A DNA stretch of 64,000 nt from Zygnema cylindricum (GCA_037447655.1 JBBHKE010001628.1:124001-188000), one strand, 5' to 3'. Shown: positions 21,451 through 33,552, counted from the first letter of the stretch. Made by a program: numbers and translations. Notes: generated from the sequence alone by a model not told the origin.

Positions 21451-22080
21451 CGGTCAGTTGAAAAATTACATTTGTTGCAGACGGGTCAGCATTCGCCACG
21501 TTGAAACAAGGGGAGGATGTAATATTTGACAGCCACGTGGAGCAATTAAACAGGAAAGAAGCGACAATCTCAGGTCAAAGGAAGGTTTACATATCCACGT
21601 GGCGGTATATTTTTTTGTGAAGTGCAGGTTCACCTGAAGCATCTGTGTGGCGAAATTAACTTCTGTGACCACGTGTCAGTCTATCTATGTTTGACGTGGC
21701 TTTAAAATATGAACTTGGGCAGGAGGATCCGTCGATTTCCAATTTTTAAGAAGAAAACGACCACTAGATACAAGGCCGTACACTAGATCTGCACAGATCT
21801 CGCTAGGTTCATGCATTTGCACTAGACAATAGTACAGTTTGCAACACTTTTTGTCTTTTTCCAGAGTACGAGAAACCTATTATGACTTTATCGGTACCCT
21901 GACCTAAATGGATACACGTGTCAAAAATACATTATAAAATGCTTTGCTATAGACGTGTGAAACGTGGAAAAAAACAGAGAACCTTCGGCTACTGATGCGT
22001 AGCGTATCGTAAGAAGTAACAATTCGATACGCCACAAGCCAGTAACGTAGCGCAAAAATGTCAAATTTTTAAAAATGTAA
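21451..22080. other. Intergenic, nothing recognised
   Basis: Contains several 'ccacgtgg'/'cacgtgtc' E-box-like words (21532, 21595, 21669, 21916), which might be promoter elements of the PEBP gene on the minus strand; this is inference only. No gene seen. Confidence 0.3.
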
Positions 22081-22104
22081 TGAACTTTACGACAGAGGTC
22101 ACGA

Positions 22105-22440
22105 TCGGGTACCCCGAAACCGTACCCTATTCGTACCCGTCAGGCCGCGTCGGATCCGGAACGGATTCCGGTGCCAAATATTGGCGGGCCGGCCGGATTC
22201 GGCCGAGTGATTAAAAATAAAAATGACTAACCGGGTAAGGCCGGGTAAGAAAAAAACGAGAATAAATGAAGGTTACTTACCACACTGTCCACACTATCCA
22301 ACATTATTGTACTTTGTGATCCGGAACGGAATCGGGTGCCAAACTTTGGGGGTCGGTTGGATTCGGCCGGGTGATTCAAAAACAGAAAAAAAAACCGGGT
22401 ACGGCCAGGTAAGCCCGGTAAAAAGAAAAAAATGTCGGAT
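22105..22440. repeat. GC-rich imperfect direct repeat (ggtaccc/ccggat type)
   Basis: The block gatccggaacgga..tcgg.tgccaaa.nttgg..gattcggccg.gtgatt occurs at ~22151-22215 and again at ~22318-22375, each followed by aaccgggta.ggcc.ggtaag. It is a dispersed non-coding repeat of unknown class. Confidence 0.5.
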
Positions 22441-23254
22441 TCGAACTGTTAAAATTTTGAATTTTGAGACCTCTGCTTTACGATAAACTATGCATCGCCC
22501 GAGACGTTTCGACTCGTAATTTACTTTCTGCTTTTATAATGTTGTACAATACACACAAATTTGTTTTATTTTTTTGTACGTCTCCTCTTGCCGAGGCGAT
22601 CCCGACCGTCACATCGTGTGTTCTCGAGTGCGGATAAACTCAGTATCTCCTCTAGAGTGCTAGATATATTTTGGCAGATACACCGCCAATCGTTATTAGC
22701 GTTATGTACGCTATATTGGCGCCCCCAATTTTTTAGGGTTTCACAGGAAATATAAATAACAACCCTATTTTTTTCTACGTTAATTAAGGTACTGGTGTAT
22801 TAACGTTAATTATAATTTATGATATTCTTGAATAGTGTGGTGTACGGAAGTGTCAGTCCGTACAAAGTGGTACTTTGTTAAGTAAAAAAGTACAAAATAT
22901 GTACTAAAATAGTCGCGATCGCACGTAAAACTACGCTCAAAATAAAATGCATAATGAATTGCGCCTATTTTAGTGTAAAGATTTTGATCGCATATTAATT
23001 ATACGAGAAAAAACCCAAATTAGAGTTATGAATAAATTAGAGCAAAGAACGCGACGGAGTACGATTTGTCAAATTTTGTACTTCTACCTATTTTACTGTG
23101 AAGATCCTAATGGCAGATTCGTTGTACCCAAATCAACTTTATGCATCAATTAGAGAAAACTTTTTATTTCGAAATCATGAAAAACTTAAACTAGCGTTAA
23201 TAACACTAATTAATTTTCAACACTAATAATTTCTAAACGCTAATCACGATTGGC
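22441..23254. repeat. Repeat-derived intergenic sequence
   Basis: 22835-22990 carries blocks of the 330-bp family (aatagtgtggtgtacgg, gtactttgttaagta, tcgcgatcgcacgt) in diverged form. The rest shows nothing recognisable. Confidence 0.4.
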
Positions 23255-23440
23255 GTAGTGCCATACCGCAAACTTGTTAACAAAAAAACAAGGTTGGGTC
23301 CGACAGGACTCGAACCTCTAACCGGCAGAGCGAGGCGTAGCCGTCAGCCTTAGCCGGTCTGTCGTCGAAGTCCGATAGAGTACATGGGGTATGATAAGTA
23401 TTTAAATATGTCAGAGTTCACTAAATTACGATTCACGGTG
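23255..23440 (+). repeat. LTR scrap with tRNA-like module (module on minus)
   Basis: On the minus strand the B-box-like GGTTCGAGTCC lies at 23307-23317, preceded by an A-box-like CCGGCTAAGGC. Both correspond to the module of the E-type LTR (57382-57465). The downstream block gggtatgataagtatttaaata matches the LTR sequence next to that module in element A. Nothing else of the LTR survives. Confidence 0.45.
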
Positions 23441-24170
23441 TACTAGACATATTTAAAGTACTATCGTACGAAACTAGACGTACGATAATTGTAGACACGA
23501 AACGAAACGACAAATATATTACGAAACAAACATAATCAATGTTGTTCAAATCGTGCCATTTTTTCAAATTTTTTGATTCAAACATATAATTCGTGACGAT
23601 TTTCAAAATCGCAAAAAATCTTCTACTGTAAATTGAAACTGAAAATTTACGGGAAAAGTACAATATTCCTTGTAAAATGTACGGTTTTTTACGGAAATGT
23701 ACGGAATTTGAGGAAAATACACGTCGCTGTTAAATCGCGCGGTAAGTTTGAAAACCGTACGGGCGTCTTCTTCAATTTTTTTTGAAAGAAGCCGCCATGG
23801 AATGTTGAAAACGAAACCGAAAAATTTGCGCATGCCTGCCTTTGTACCGAGGTCTACTCTTTGTGATATAAAGTTTTAAACTTGAAGTTTTAAACTTGTT
23901 CTCACGTTCACTGCTACCGGTTGATGCAAGAATTCCGACACACATAACGAGTGCCATACATATTTAAATGTTCATAATTGTTTAGCGCTCATATAATGAT
24001 AAATTTACAAACTACTCTATATGTAACTTTTTCTGTTTTATATGTACAAAATTGTACGGATGAAAATTCATTAACGCTTTTTAACGATTTGTTCAAAAGG
24101 TTCAATGCGTTCGTTATGTATAATTCGCCGCGATTGAAACGTTCGCACTAATCGCTATGAACAACTATGA
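23441..24170. other. Intergenic, nothing recognised
   Basis: AT-rich sequence without features I can support. Confidence 0.4.
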
Positions 24171-24510
24171 ACATAATACTACAGTACTGTACTTTATCAA
24201 AAGCGTTCGTGAAACTACAGTATAATGCGAATCGTAATTACAGTAAATAACGCTAATTCGGTCGCCCTAAATTTCGACTCTATCACCATAAATAGAGTAA
24301 ATGATTCTAAAATTTTCATTATACTATTTAAGGTAAGGTTTAATTATCGTAAAAAAATCTAATATAGGTTCGTTTTAAATAGTGTGGAATACGAACGACG
24401 TCCGACCGTGCAGAATTGTACTTTTATAAGTAGAAAGGTACAAATAATGATTTAATATAATCGCGCTCGCACGTGAAATCGCACTAAACAAAATCAATCA
24501 CATCGAAAAA
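24171..24510 (-). repeat. ~330-bp dispersed repeat (copy 2, inverted)
   Basis: Reverse complement of the copy at 15590-15925, sharing all its named blocks in order (gcgaatcgtaattac, cgaaatttcgactc-like, tactatttaaggtaagg, gttttaaatagtgtgga). Confidence 0.55.
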
Positions 24511-25666
24511 AAGTCGTTCGCATAACTCTCGTCCGTCGACAGCATCGTCGTCTGTGTGAACATTAACTGACATTCACCGCGACAAATAGTACTAATGTCA
24601 AATTGATGTCAAAACTATATGGACTAACAGATTTTGTACGTCTATGTAATTTTTGTGTTCATAATTTCAGCGCGGATAATTATTGCCAACATAACCCAAT
24701 ATAGAGTACTTAAATAAATTAGAGTAAACTTCCTCTGTGAAAAAGTTATATCACACAAATTTGCGTTCATAACTCTAATTGTTTTTTTTTGTTTTTTTAC
24801 TTTTATTTTTTCTTTACTCTAATTACGATTCGTGTTGTACTTTCGTTTTGGCTTGTCGTTTTGCAATGTTTTAAGTCCTTAGTAAAAATTAGTGTTCTAG
24901 GCTAATCCGCGGACAGGCGACAGATTTTTAGACGTTTTTTGGCGGCGCACGCTCACACGTGCCATGCCATGGCTGGTGTGTTATTAAAGGGAAACTATGT
25001 ACTTGTGTAGGACAATCAATTGAAGAAATACATGGAAGAATAGAAGAGATAAAGGAGATAAATCAAGCCGATTCCGCGTGCATACGATTATTTCAATGAA
25101 TCAATGGTACAATTATTAGTGTTGTGTATCAATAAGAAACTTATCGCGATAACACCGATACCGATAGTTATCGGTTATCGAGCGGTCAGAGGTCCCGATA
25201 TATGGGTCTGAGACCAACAAATTCCATATCGGCGATAACTTCAAAAAATATGGCATGCATACAATAGTACTTTATAATATACTGTATTATATTATTTTCA
25301 TTATATAACGTGGAATGCCACTTATGAGAATTTTATTATATAACGTGGAATGCCACTTATGAGAATCTGTTTCGTATCTATTTAACTGAAAATTTTTACG
25401 GACAGCGCTGCACATAAACGTAGACAAATATAAATTAATACTTTATAGTTATATAACTATATTACTGAAACGAAAAAAATACAATACATTGTAAAATTTG
25501 TGAATCAAACTTTTTCCAAAAAAAGACGAACAGACTGAACGAAGCAGATGAACACACCTGTCAGACTGGCGCCATTTCCAGACGCCATATTTTGAATATC
25601 TTATTTCAGGCAATACTAGTTTTTTATAAAATACTAAAAAACTAAAATAATATATTTATTCATTCT
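24511..25666. other. Intergenic; short tandem duplication
   Basis: A 33-36-bp unit, attatataacgtggaatg..., occurs twice in tandem at 25297-25365. A run of tatcgg/ccgata words lies at 25139-25250. No gene seen. Confidence 0.4.
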
Positions 25667-25812
25667 ATGGATTATGAGGAAATTGTACGAGGAGAGGAAG
25701 ATGGGAGACAGATTTTTGATGAGGAGGTAGAAGACATTCAAAATGTAAAAGAATTAGAAAAATTACAAAAAATTAAGGAAGAATGCAAACATTTTAAAGG
25801 GTATTTGCACCT
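25667..25812 (+). pseudogene. N-terminal exon-like fragment cut by a gypsy insertion
   Basis: About 48 acidic codons from an ATG (MDYEEIVRGEEDGRQIFDEE, then charged helix). The segment E-D-G-R-Q-I-F-D-E-E-V-E-D resembles a motif in the N-terminal domain of DNA polymerase alpha catalytic subunits (…DGREIFDDD.ED…), but the match is short and could be chance. After ~25812 the sequence belongs to the gypsy relic, so the rest of the gene is gone or displaced. Confidence 0.3.
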
Positions 25813-25813
25813 A

Positions 25814-26308
25814 GCACTCCAAAAATCGTTGCGTATACTCCAACACGGAGGTTCATTGCTTCAAAATCGCGATCTTATCCCTTGCAGCCTTAACCGTATT
25901 GACGGGTTGCCAAGAGTCACGGAGGAGTTGAATGAAAAGGGCCCAAACAGACGGTATCTCATCGTTTTCTACCATCATTCTCCACCATGCCCCCGCTACC
26001 CCTTTTAAAAGACCACCCGCATAATGAATCTTCTCACGGTCCGACAGGCTAGGGAAATTCTCAAGGTAATTTACAAGGGAGAAAAGCCACGCATCAAGAT
26101 TCTTATGTCTGGCCGGGTCAAACTCATTGAGAAGTCTTAACTCCGGTCTCCTTAAGTCTCTCTCCATGCCTCCAGGAGGTCGTTCTCCCAAACGAGATTC
26201 CAGTGTTGTGACAGTGTTGCTCAATTGCGCATTTTGTAATCTCACGTTTTCTAACTCCCGGAGAACCTGCGCTAACATTTCTGTGGTGGACACACCGTGT
26301 TCAGTCAT
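25814..26308 (-). pseudogene. Ty3/gypsy gag fragment
   Basis: A 151-residue frame from 26308 holds a coiled N-terminus (LRELENVRLQNAQLSNTV), then the retrotransposon gag core (LNEFDPARHKNLDAWLFSLV, KIHYAGGLLKGVAGAWW). It stops at a TGA after AILKQ, but the following codons (TSVLEYTQRFLEC) still fit gypsy gag, so the stop is a mutation. The remainder of gag and all of pol are missing on the left. It would be the capsid protein of a gypsy element. Confidence 0.7.
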
Positions 26309-26835
26309 GCTGTCGAGTCACGAGGACAAAGACCGCCTCGTAGCAACATCAAGACCACACCATAAAGACAAGTAAAGGTTGCGCTTTATTACTCGGGAGA
26401 AGATTAAAAAATTCAATGCTCGCTGCGAAGGTCTACTCAAAAAAGTCTCCTGCTGACTAGGCCTAGTTCATTATTTAAACTAACTAGCTGGTAGTCAACC
26501 TGCTGACTAGGCCTACTTCACTATTTAAACTAACTAGATGGTAGTCAACCTAGTACTATAGAACTCTACACGTGGACCTTCACGGTCAAACCAAGACAAA
26601 TCTCACAATTTCCTTCTACAACAATACCGTTCTATCTACATTCAGTGGCGTTGCTATACTGCTAAGCTGCGTTGCTCTGCTGCGCTGCTATGTTGCTACG
26701 CTACTAAGTAGCTACGCCGCTAAATTGTTACGCTGTTATGTTGCGCTTGTCTGGAATCGCAACTGGGCTGCTCTGACAACGCAACTATAGCAGCCTAGTT
26801 GCTAGCTACTAAGTACCCAACTCTGTAACCCTGTT
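26309..26835 (-). repeat. Putative gypsy LTR/leader region with short repeats
   Basis: Lies upstream (in minus sense) of the gypsy gag. It contains an aataaag-like signal (rc near 26379), a 50-bp unit (tgctgactaggcctag.ttca.tatttaaact) in two tandem copies at 26450-26550, and a low-complexity gct/tgctacg stretch at 26640-26800. LTR ends could not be fixed. Confidence 0.35.
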
Positions 26836-27919
26836 ACACTTGTCAACTACCACCTGTGCAACTCTTGCGTTTCTCAAAAATTTCCATGGCGTTGGAGTCA
26901 ATCGAGCGCATACAACCATGGTTAAAAGCTTGTTCTACTTTGAAAGAAATGGACCTCGACTTTTGCTATCATTATAAAGCTACCTTTGAAGCTCGAATTA
27001 CCATCAAGTTTATGAAGGATGTGACGAGGATGATATATTTATATCCGACCGTCAAGTTCAATCTCACGAGAGAAAGTGTTTTTGATAGATATTGAAGTAT
27101 TGGTCAAGGAAGTTTGCAGTACTATGTTGGTTTTTCCCAAGGAGGCTTGAAATACTTGTTAAACCTTTTGTAATTTGCAGTTTTTTCCTAAATTTTTTTT
27201 CTATGGTTCTTATGTTTCCTTTTTGCCAGTCTTTTTTCTTTTCTGCGTCTCTTAGTAATTGATCAATTTGTAAAAGCTTTCAAATTTAACTGATAAAAAA
27301 GTTTTCCTTTGTATAACAATGATGAAAATTTTCACGTTTTTTTGCATAATTGATTGTTCACGTTCTGACATTGGTATAGTTTTGTAGACCATCAAACTTC
27401 TTTACGATTTGTTTAAAATTTAATAAGTTTGGAACAAATCAAATTTATTACTTCGTCTCTTTTTATTTTTTTAACATTGGCAATATTTTACTAGAATTTT
27501 GTCAGATATTATTTTATTTCCATACTTCATACGATCGACAATTAAATAAATGTTCCTTTATTTTTGTCAAAATAAATCTCTGAAATTACATTTTAAAAAC
27601 TACAAGCTTAACATAGATTTAAATAGGTGGTGTTTGATAAGTACTATCTTTATGTTGGTAAATACATGTATGTCACTTAAAATATGTTGTGATATTCAAC
27701 CACGAAATCTATACATCTCAAATGCATAATCCATAATCCCTCCATGACTGTCAACAATTGAGCAACAATATGTGTTGTACGCCATAGCTTTTAGGCTCAT
27801 AGCGAATCAAATAGGTTCTTAAAAAAAAGAAGGAATAAAAAAAGAGGGGAAGAGAACGGTTGTTATTCTAACTCGCATACATGACTTGATGCGTGTTTTA
27901 ATACTAAGTGACCTTGGTG
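26836..27919 (+). repeat. Tandem duplication, copy A (left part)
   Basis: Matches 36310-37436 in order, over gene end and 3' flank (e.g. gaaatacttgttaa.c.ttttgtaat, acattggtatagttttgt). Copy A resumes at 34406 after the copia insertion and goes on to ~35012, matching 37440-37715. Confidence 0.6.
26840..27095 (+). pseudogene. LRR/F-box-like gene copy A, last part only
   Basis: Encodes VQLLRFSKISM...IERIQPWLKAC, then PTVKFNLT before a stop. It is a diverged paralogue of the C-terminal part of the gene at 35402-36580. The upstream part of copy A is missing: sequence left of ~26835 is gypsy-derived. The 3' flank (27096-27919) also matches the 3' flank of copy B (36581-37430). Confidence 0.55.
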
Positions 27920-27924
27920 TGACC
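27920..27924. other. Target-site duplication of element B, left (tgacc)
   Basis: tgacc here and at 34406-34410 flank the complete element. The uninterrupted paralogous site near 37436 reads gtgacc too. Confidence 0.8.
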
Positions 27925-28991
27925 TAAAACTCTCAGACCTCGATAAGTCCTCAAAATGGACAGCTTCCAAGAAGGCTCTAGGATAACAGTGATCCCTTTG
28001 TGTTTCAGCAAGAACAACTACCACCCTCGCACACAAAAACTTTGACTACCTTAACCCTTGTGAAGGCAAGACTCCCCTGAGTCGATAGCAAAAATAATCT
28101 GTGAATTTGCTCCCCTGAGCAATAAGTTATGGAGGGTCAAAGTTAACATTTTGTGCAGAAGCTCTTTGGGAGAGAGGGTCCTATCTACTAATTTTTCTAA
28201 GTCTTATCTCTCTCACAGACTCTATCTACTGATGTACCGAGCCAATCATATTGCACTTCCGTACACAAAAGTACAGTTGTCGGTGTACTTTCTGTACGGA
28301 GATTGTACGACATAGCCTTAAAGACGACACATGTCATATCCGCATTCGGTGCCGTAATCCCCGGAGATACCGCGATCCAACGTAATTTCGCCACCTGTCA
28401 TCCGATGTGGCGATGACCATAAACCGCCGAGAATCTCTTCCGCGATCTCGGCTTTCTTCCCGGCCGTCCGATTGAATGCAGATTTCAATCGGAGCCGTCA
28501 TAAATACTTGCGCGGTATTTGTTTCGTTAAAGAAACAAATGCGCGATACTCGTTTCTTATACATACCGTAATAAGCACTTTTACATTACTGGATCTATGT
28601 ATCCCGTAAACAGTTTCAGTTAAATGAATTATCATACGTGGAAATGTTTAAATAAATATCAAATCATATAGTACCTAACACTATCTCTAGACTTAACGGA
28701 TAAGGCTACCGGCTACCGGCTGTTTACAGACCGACAGGTACCAGGCTTAAATCCTGGGTGCAACATATATCTTTTTAGTAAATAAACCCCTAATGGTAAA
28801 TAAACAAATATATTTCTCGTAAACCTCTGGATAGCCTAGGTAGCCATGGCTCTAGCTTCCTCTCCAATTTCTCAGTGACCGCGACAAGTGTGAGATTTGG
28901 AGAGAGAAGTTAGAGATAGACTGCCTCGGCTTCTTTCTATATTTCTATTTAGACCTAGAAAATACTTAAAAACAGACCATCAATTTCTACA
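27925..28991 (-). repeat. 3' LTR of element B (1067 bp)
   Basis: Minus strand starts TGTAGAAATTG (28991) and ends GAGAGTTTTA (27925; CA mutated to TA). Same length as its partner at 33339-34405. The minus-strand PPT AAATAAGGGGAG is at 28992-29003. It contains the tRNA-like module at 28695-28760 on the plus strand. Confidence 0.85.
28695..28762 (+). other. tRNA-like A/B-box module in LTR (element B, 3')
   Basis: A-box-like CGGATAAGGC at 28697 and B-box-like GGCTTAAATCC at 28744-28754, antisense to the element. Confidence 0.5.
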
Positions 28992-29004
28992 CTCCCCTTA
29001 TTTT

Positions 29005-30628
29005 CTAGTCAATCTTTAATTTCAAACCACACTTCTCCCTGTAGAAAATTAGCTTAGGGGAAGGCACAGGTTTGGTCATCATATCTGCTACCATCTCACT
29101 ATCTGGTCGGTACTCTAAACTGATTATTTTGTTTTCTACTTTCTCTCTAACAAAGCTGAGTCTAATGTCCATATGTTTGGCTTTAAAATGATGTTTAGGA
29201 TTGGCAGAAATAGCGATTGCTGCCTGATTATCACAAAAAAAATTATGCACACCACTCCTAAGGTGAACAAGCTCACCAAGCAAAGACTTGACCCACATCA
29301 ATTCTTTTACAGCAGAGCAAGAGGCCATATACTCAGCCTCCATGGTGGACTGGGCAATAACCTTTTGTTGTTTGCTACTCCAACAGCAAGCCCCATCACC
29401 CACATATAATACATATCCAGAAGTGCATCTCCTCATCGGAGCATCACCATAACTGGCATCACTCCAAGTAGTGATGTCAGTATTCTCCCCACCCAAATAC
29501 AACCATAGATCCCTAGTTCCTATCAAATATCTAAGGACTCTCTTAGCTGCCTCCCAATCCTTCTTAGTGGGAGCATTTAGACTTTTACTCAGCACTCCTA
29601 CAGCTGCAGCTAAATCCGGCCGGGTACAATTCATAAAATAGATTAGACTTCCCACTACTTGCCTGTAAGGAATAGACTGCATGAACTTCTGTTCTTCAGG
29701 AGATAATTCCTCGTCTAAGACTATGACTCCTTCTTCCTCACTCCCCTCACTTCCCTTCTTCAACTCCATTGGAGTTGTACAACTTTTAGCTTTATCCATT
29801 TGAAATTTTTCAAGCATGTTCCCTATTGCTTCCTTTTGAGTCAATCTTATAATTTTCCTTTTTCGGTCTCTCTCTACTTGAATTCCCAAAATATATTTTG
29901 CTTCTCCCATATCCTTCATTTCAAATCTCCCCTTAAGATCGGTTTTCAGTTTATTAATTTTTTCCATTGATTTACTTAAAACAAGCAAATCCTCAACATA
30001 AATTGCAATATATATAAAACCTTCCTCATCTTCGAAAACATAGATTGAGTGATCTGAGCTCATCCGGATATATCCCAGACCGGTAAGAAACTCATCAAGC
30101 TTCTTATTCCACTGTCGAGGCGCCTGTTTCAAACCATAAAGATATTTAATCAGCCGCCATACCTTGCTCTCCTCTCCTTCCTCCACAAATCCTTCGGGTT
30201 GTCGCATGAAGATCTCCTCTTCCAATTCTCCATGCAAAAAGGCATTCTTGATATCCATCTGGTGCACCTCCATGTCTTCCGCTGCTGCCAAACAGAGAAG
30301 TATGCGGACGGAGGGAAATCTGACGACCGGGGCAAAGGTTTCCTCATAGTCAATTCCCTCCTTTTGGGTAAATCCCTTTGCCACTAATCAGGCCTTGTAG
30401 CGCTCAATCCTGTTATCTGGATTCAGTTTTAATTTGAAAACCCACTTACAACCGATAAGTCTTCAGTTAGGTGGACAATCCACCAGCTCCCAAGTATTGT
30501 CTGCCATAATTGAGGCCATCTCCTCATTGAAGGTTGTCTTCCACCGGTTCCTTTCTGGACAAGTCATCGCCTCTCCATAAGTCTGAGGTTCATCTCGATG
30601 AGATAGTTTTGTTACCTTGTTATAAACC
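29005..30628 (-). pseudogene. Reverse transcriptase and RNase H of element B
   Basis: The 459-residue frame (30384-29005) holds most of RT (FAPVVRFPSVRILL, QMDIKNAFLHGELEEEIFM, YGLKQAPRQWNKKLDEF). The catalytic motif reads Y-V-E-D-L-L instead of YVDD (30000-29986), which should abolish polymerisation. RNase H is long and well kept (TTWSDASYGDA, STMEAEYMASC, DNQAAIAISA, KHMDIRLSFVREKVENK). Between 30628 and 30385 the RT N-terminus is interrupted by stops. The frame ends a few bases before the PPT, as usual in copia. Confidence 0.8.
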
Positions 30629-31626
30629 TATTTTTCTTGCAATCTTTTGCTACTTCTCCTTCCCCCCTCAAAATCTGTGGCCGGAATAGATGGTTCTCGT
30701 GGATTCTTTCGAGCAATCTTGGCTTCTCCCCTATCCCTTGATTCCGAATCAATTTCCACCACGTCTTCCGCTTCGGGTAAAGTTGTCACTAGAGTTTCCG
30801 CAACCAAGTCCTTTTCGGTCTGATTTGTACCTGCAAGAATGTCATCTTCTCTAAAACCTGGATAGTTAGGAAGCTCAAAGTCATCTGAATTTTCTGACTC
30901 AAATCTGATTTTTACTGACTTTGTATACTTGAAGGGATCCACAGACTTTCCTTCATCTATAACTACTAGATGCTTTACTAATATTATATCTTCCCTTTTT
31001 AGATCATAAATTCTATATCCTTTGACATCCTCATCATATCCTAATAAGTATCCCGGTTTTCCTTTAGGATCTAGCTTCCAATTAGACCGATCTGTATCTA
31101 GACTGAATACTTGACTGCCAAAAACCTTTAAGTGAGATATGTCCGGTTTCCAGCCTGTCCATCTCTCATATGGTGTTTGATCTTTTATAGCTGAAGTAAG
31201 AACTCTATTTTTGAGGTAATTTGCACAGTTCATTGCTTCTTCCCAAAACATTTTTCCTATCTTTTTATCTGACAACATACTTCTAGCACTATCACTTAGT
31301 GTTCTATTTAACCTTTCAGCTACCCCATTCTGTTCCGGGTTTTCTAGAACTGTCTTTTGGTGTTGGACTCCATCTTCCCCGGGAAAATCCTCAAAGTGGT
31401 TAGAAGTATACTCTCCACCATTGTCATTCCTTCCTCTCTTGATTGGAGTTTCATGGAGTTTTTCGCTCCATGCTTTAAATTGTCTAAAATAATCCTGAGC
31501 TTCTAACTTGTTTTTCAAAAAATACACCTTGGAATACCAAGACCAATCATCAGTGATAGTCATCATAAATCTCTTCCCCCCCCGTTGAGGGCACTTTAGC
31601 CGGTCCCCAAATATCTGTGTGTACAA
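30628..31626 (-). pseudogene. Integrase of element B
   Basis: 332 residues with the DDE core: D in TITDDWSWYSKVYFL, D in RNDNGGEYTS and E in NPEQNGVAERLNRT, then the C-terminal region (PYERWTGWKPDISHLKVFG, GKPGYLLGYDEDVKGYRIYD) and an acidic tail up to RRSSKRLQEK. The core residues are intact, but the frame is cut from protease by a stop near 31690 and shifts near 31630. It would insert the cDNA into the host genome. Confidence 0.8.
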
Positions 31627-31689
31627 GATCTAGATTTTTTTCTCCTTATAGGTGGCAGTTTTAGAAAAGGGTAATTTGTGTGCTTTACC

Positions 31690-32613
31690 TTAAGCACATC
31701 CACTACAATCACTTATAATATCACTCTCACTGAACTGAATCCCTTCCACCACTCCCATCTTTTTCATCTCTCTTAACTTATCTAGATTCACATGCCCAAG
31801 CCTCTTATGCCACATCATAATATCATGAACACCAGCATAATAAAGTTTCTTTGTTTCATTACTGAAAATCAGCCTAAACATCCCATGGCTACCTTTCTCA
31901 GCAATGAAATAGACATCCTCCTCAAAACTAGCAGTAAATACTCCTTCCCTAGTGCTAGTAAAAAAACCCTTATCATCTAATACAGATGTAGAGATGAGGT
32001 TTTTGTTCAGCTTCGGAATAAACAATACATCGGAGAATGTTACTATGGATGTCTTTCCTTCTACTAACACTTTCACATCTACCGATCCTACAAGAGTAGT
32101 GGTGATTATCCTCTCATCTTCGTACTCTTTCTCTACAGTGGGAATCTTTCTTATCTTAGTGAACAGGTGCCTATCCTTACACATGTGCATGGAGGCATCT
32201 GAATCTATAATCCAGCCTGCTTCACCTTTCAATCCACCGTAAGCATATTTCTGCCTTCGTGGAATTTCGATCTCGTTTTTCGCCTCCAACTCCTCATCCA
32301 GAAAGAGCTCAACGTCCTCGTCCTCGGATTCCGCCTCATGTACCTGTGTCACAAGGGCCTTTTTCTTTCCTCTCGGGGTTCCACCATTCTGCCCCTCCTT
32401 TAACCGAAGTTTGGTTAGCATAGTGCACTCTGCCATATAGTGCCCCGATTTCTTACAAAAATGACATAAACCTTTGGGAGCTCCGAACTCGTCGGTATGA
32501 TTTTTCTGCTCCCTCCCCCCATAGTTTCCGACCGGTTTTTTGGGAATACTTGTTCCTTCAATCGGTCGCAGTTGCCAAGGCTTGCCCACTCTTCCCCCCC
32601 CTACGGATCTCAA
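31690..32613 (-). pseudogene. Gag C-end, protease and GAG-pre-integrase of element B
   Basis: 307 residues with a perfect CCHC knuckle C-H-F-C-x4-GH-x4-C, an acidic linker, a protease with D-S-D-A-S where the family has D-S-G-A-S, and the pre-integrase H..H..C..C motif (MMWHKRLGHVNLDKL...DCSGCA). It shows that gag and pol form one continuous frame in this family. The G-to-D change in the protease active site and the terminal stop make it inactive. Confidence 0.75.
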
Positions 32614-33358
32614 TCGTATTTTCCCGAACGAGAATCATCCCTACCACTGAGTTCCATATCCACCTTGAGTCCCGCAAGTCCTGCACACGGTTGACTATGT
32701 TTTCGAACTCATCGGGTAACTTCATCAGTTAACAGTTAACCTTTTCTTTTTCACTAAAATCTTTTCCCGAACTCTCTAGCTCCATGAAGACTGTAGCAAG
32801 CTCATTGCAAAAATCCAGCATCTTCCCTACTTTGTTTACATACTCCTTAACTTTTTGATCAGCCAACTGTTGTTGCTGAATCGTACCACTTCGGTACATC
32901 TCTATGAGAATCATCCAATGATCGGATGCCCTTTCTACCTGCAAATGAGGACATGCAAGTCCTTGAGTATAATGGCGTTGGATGAAGTGTTTTGCCGCCA
33001 TATTGTTGAAGTCCCAGGTATCAGTATCATTCTCCTCGTTCCTCGGAATAGGTGACATGAATGCTCAACCAGTTGCTATTGGTGTGGTCGTCTCCTTCTC
33101 CGCTCCTTTGTCCACCACCTCTCCTTCCTTTGTCTCCTCCGTTGAAGGTGGATCTGCTTTCTTGGTGAATCTGCTTCCTCCAAACCCTGGAGGGATTCCA
33201 AGACTTGATGGACGCCCCACTCGTCCACTCGCTATCCCCCAAAACCTTTTTTCGTATAGAGCTCCTATCATCATCCTTTCCCAGTATATGAAGCCAGTTC
33301 CATTAAAGATTGGTACCTTAGAGGGTGGGCCCATAACCTGAAACTCTGAGACCTCCAT
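32614..33358 (-). pseudogene. Gag N-terminal part of element B, interrupted
   Basis: Starts at ATG 33358 inside the LTR (M-E-V-S-E-F-Q), crosses the primer site (V-M-G-P-P) and runs to an in-frame TGA at ~33065. It reopens at MSPIPRNEEND and stops again near 32729 at a TAA/TGA pair. A frameshift in a G run near 32610 leads to the next part. Gag head 'FNGTGFIYWERMM' and helical core (HFIQRHYTQGL...ELATVFMELES) are recognisable. Confidence 0.7.
33324..33338 (-). other. Primer-binding site of element B
   Basis: Minus strand GGTTATGGGCCCACC abuts the LTR end; same half-tRNA initiator-Met type as in element A. Confidence 0.7.
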
Positions 33359-33552
33359 AAGTCCTCAGAATGGACAGCTTCCAAGAAGCCTCTAGGATAA
33401 ACCCGACCCCTTTGTGTTTCAGCAAGAACAACTGCCACCCTCGCAGACAAATACTCTAACTACCTTCACCCGTGTAAAGGCAAGACTCCCCTGAGTCGAT
33501 AGCAAAAAGAATCTTTGAATTTGCTCCCCTGGGCAGTAAGTTAAGGAGGGTC

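Noticed and set aside
22223-22755. Plus-strand ORFs of 87 and 64 residues
   Set aside because: They overlap a GC-rich non-coding direct repeat and AT-rich flank, with no protein-like features.
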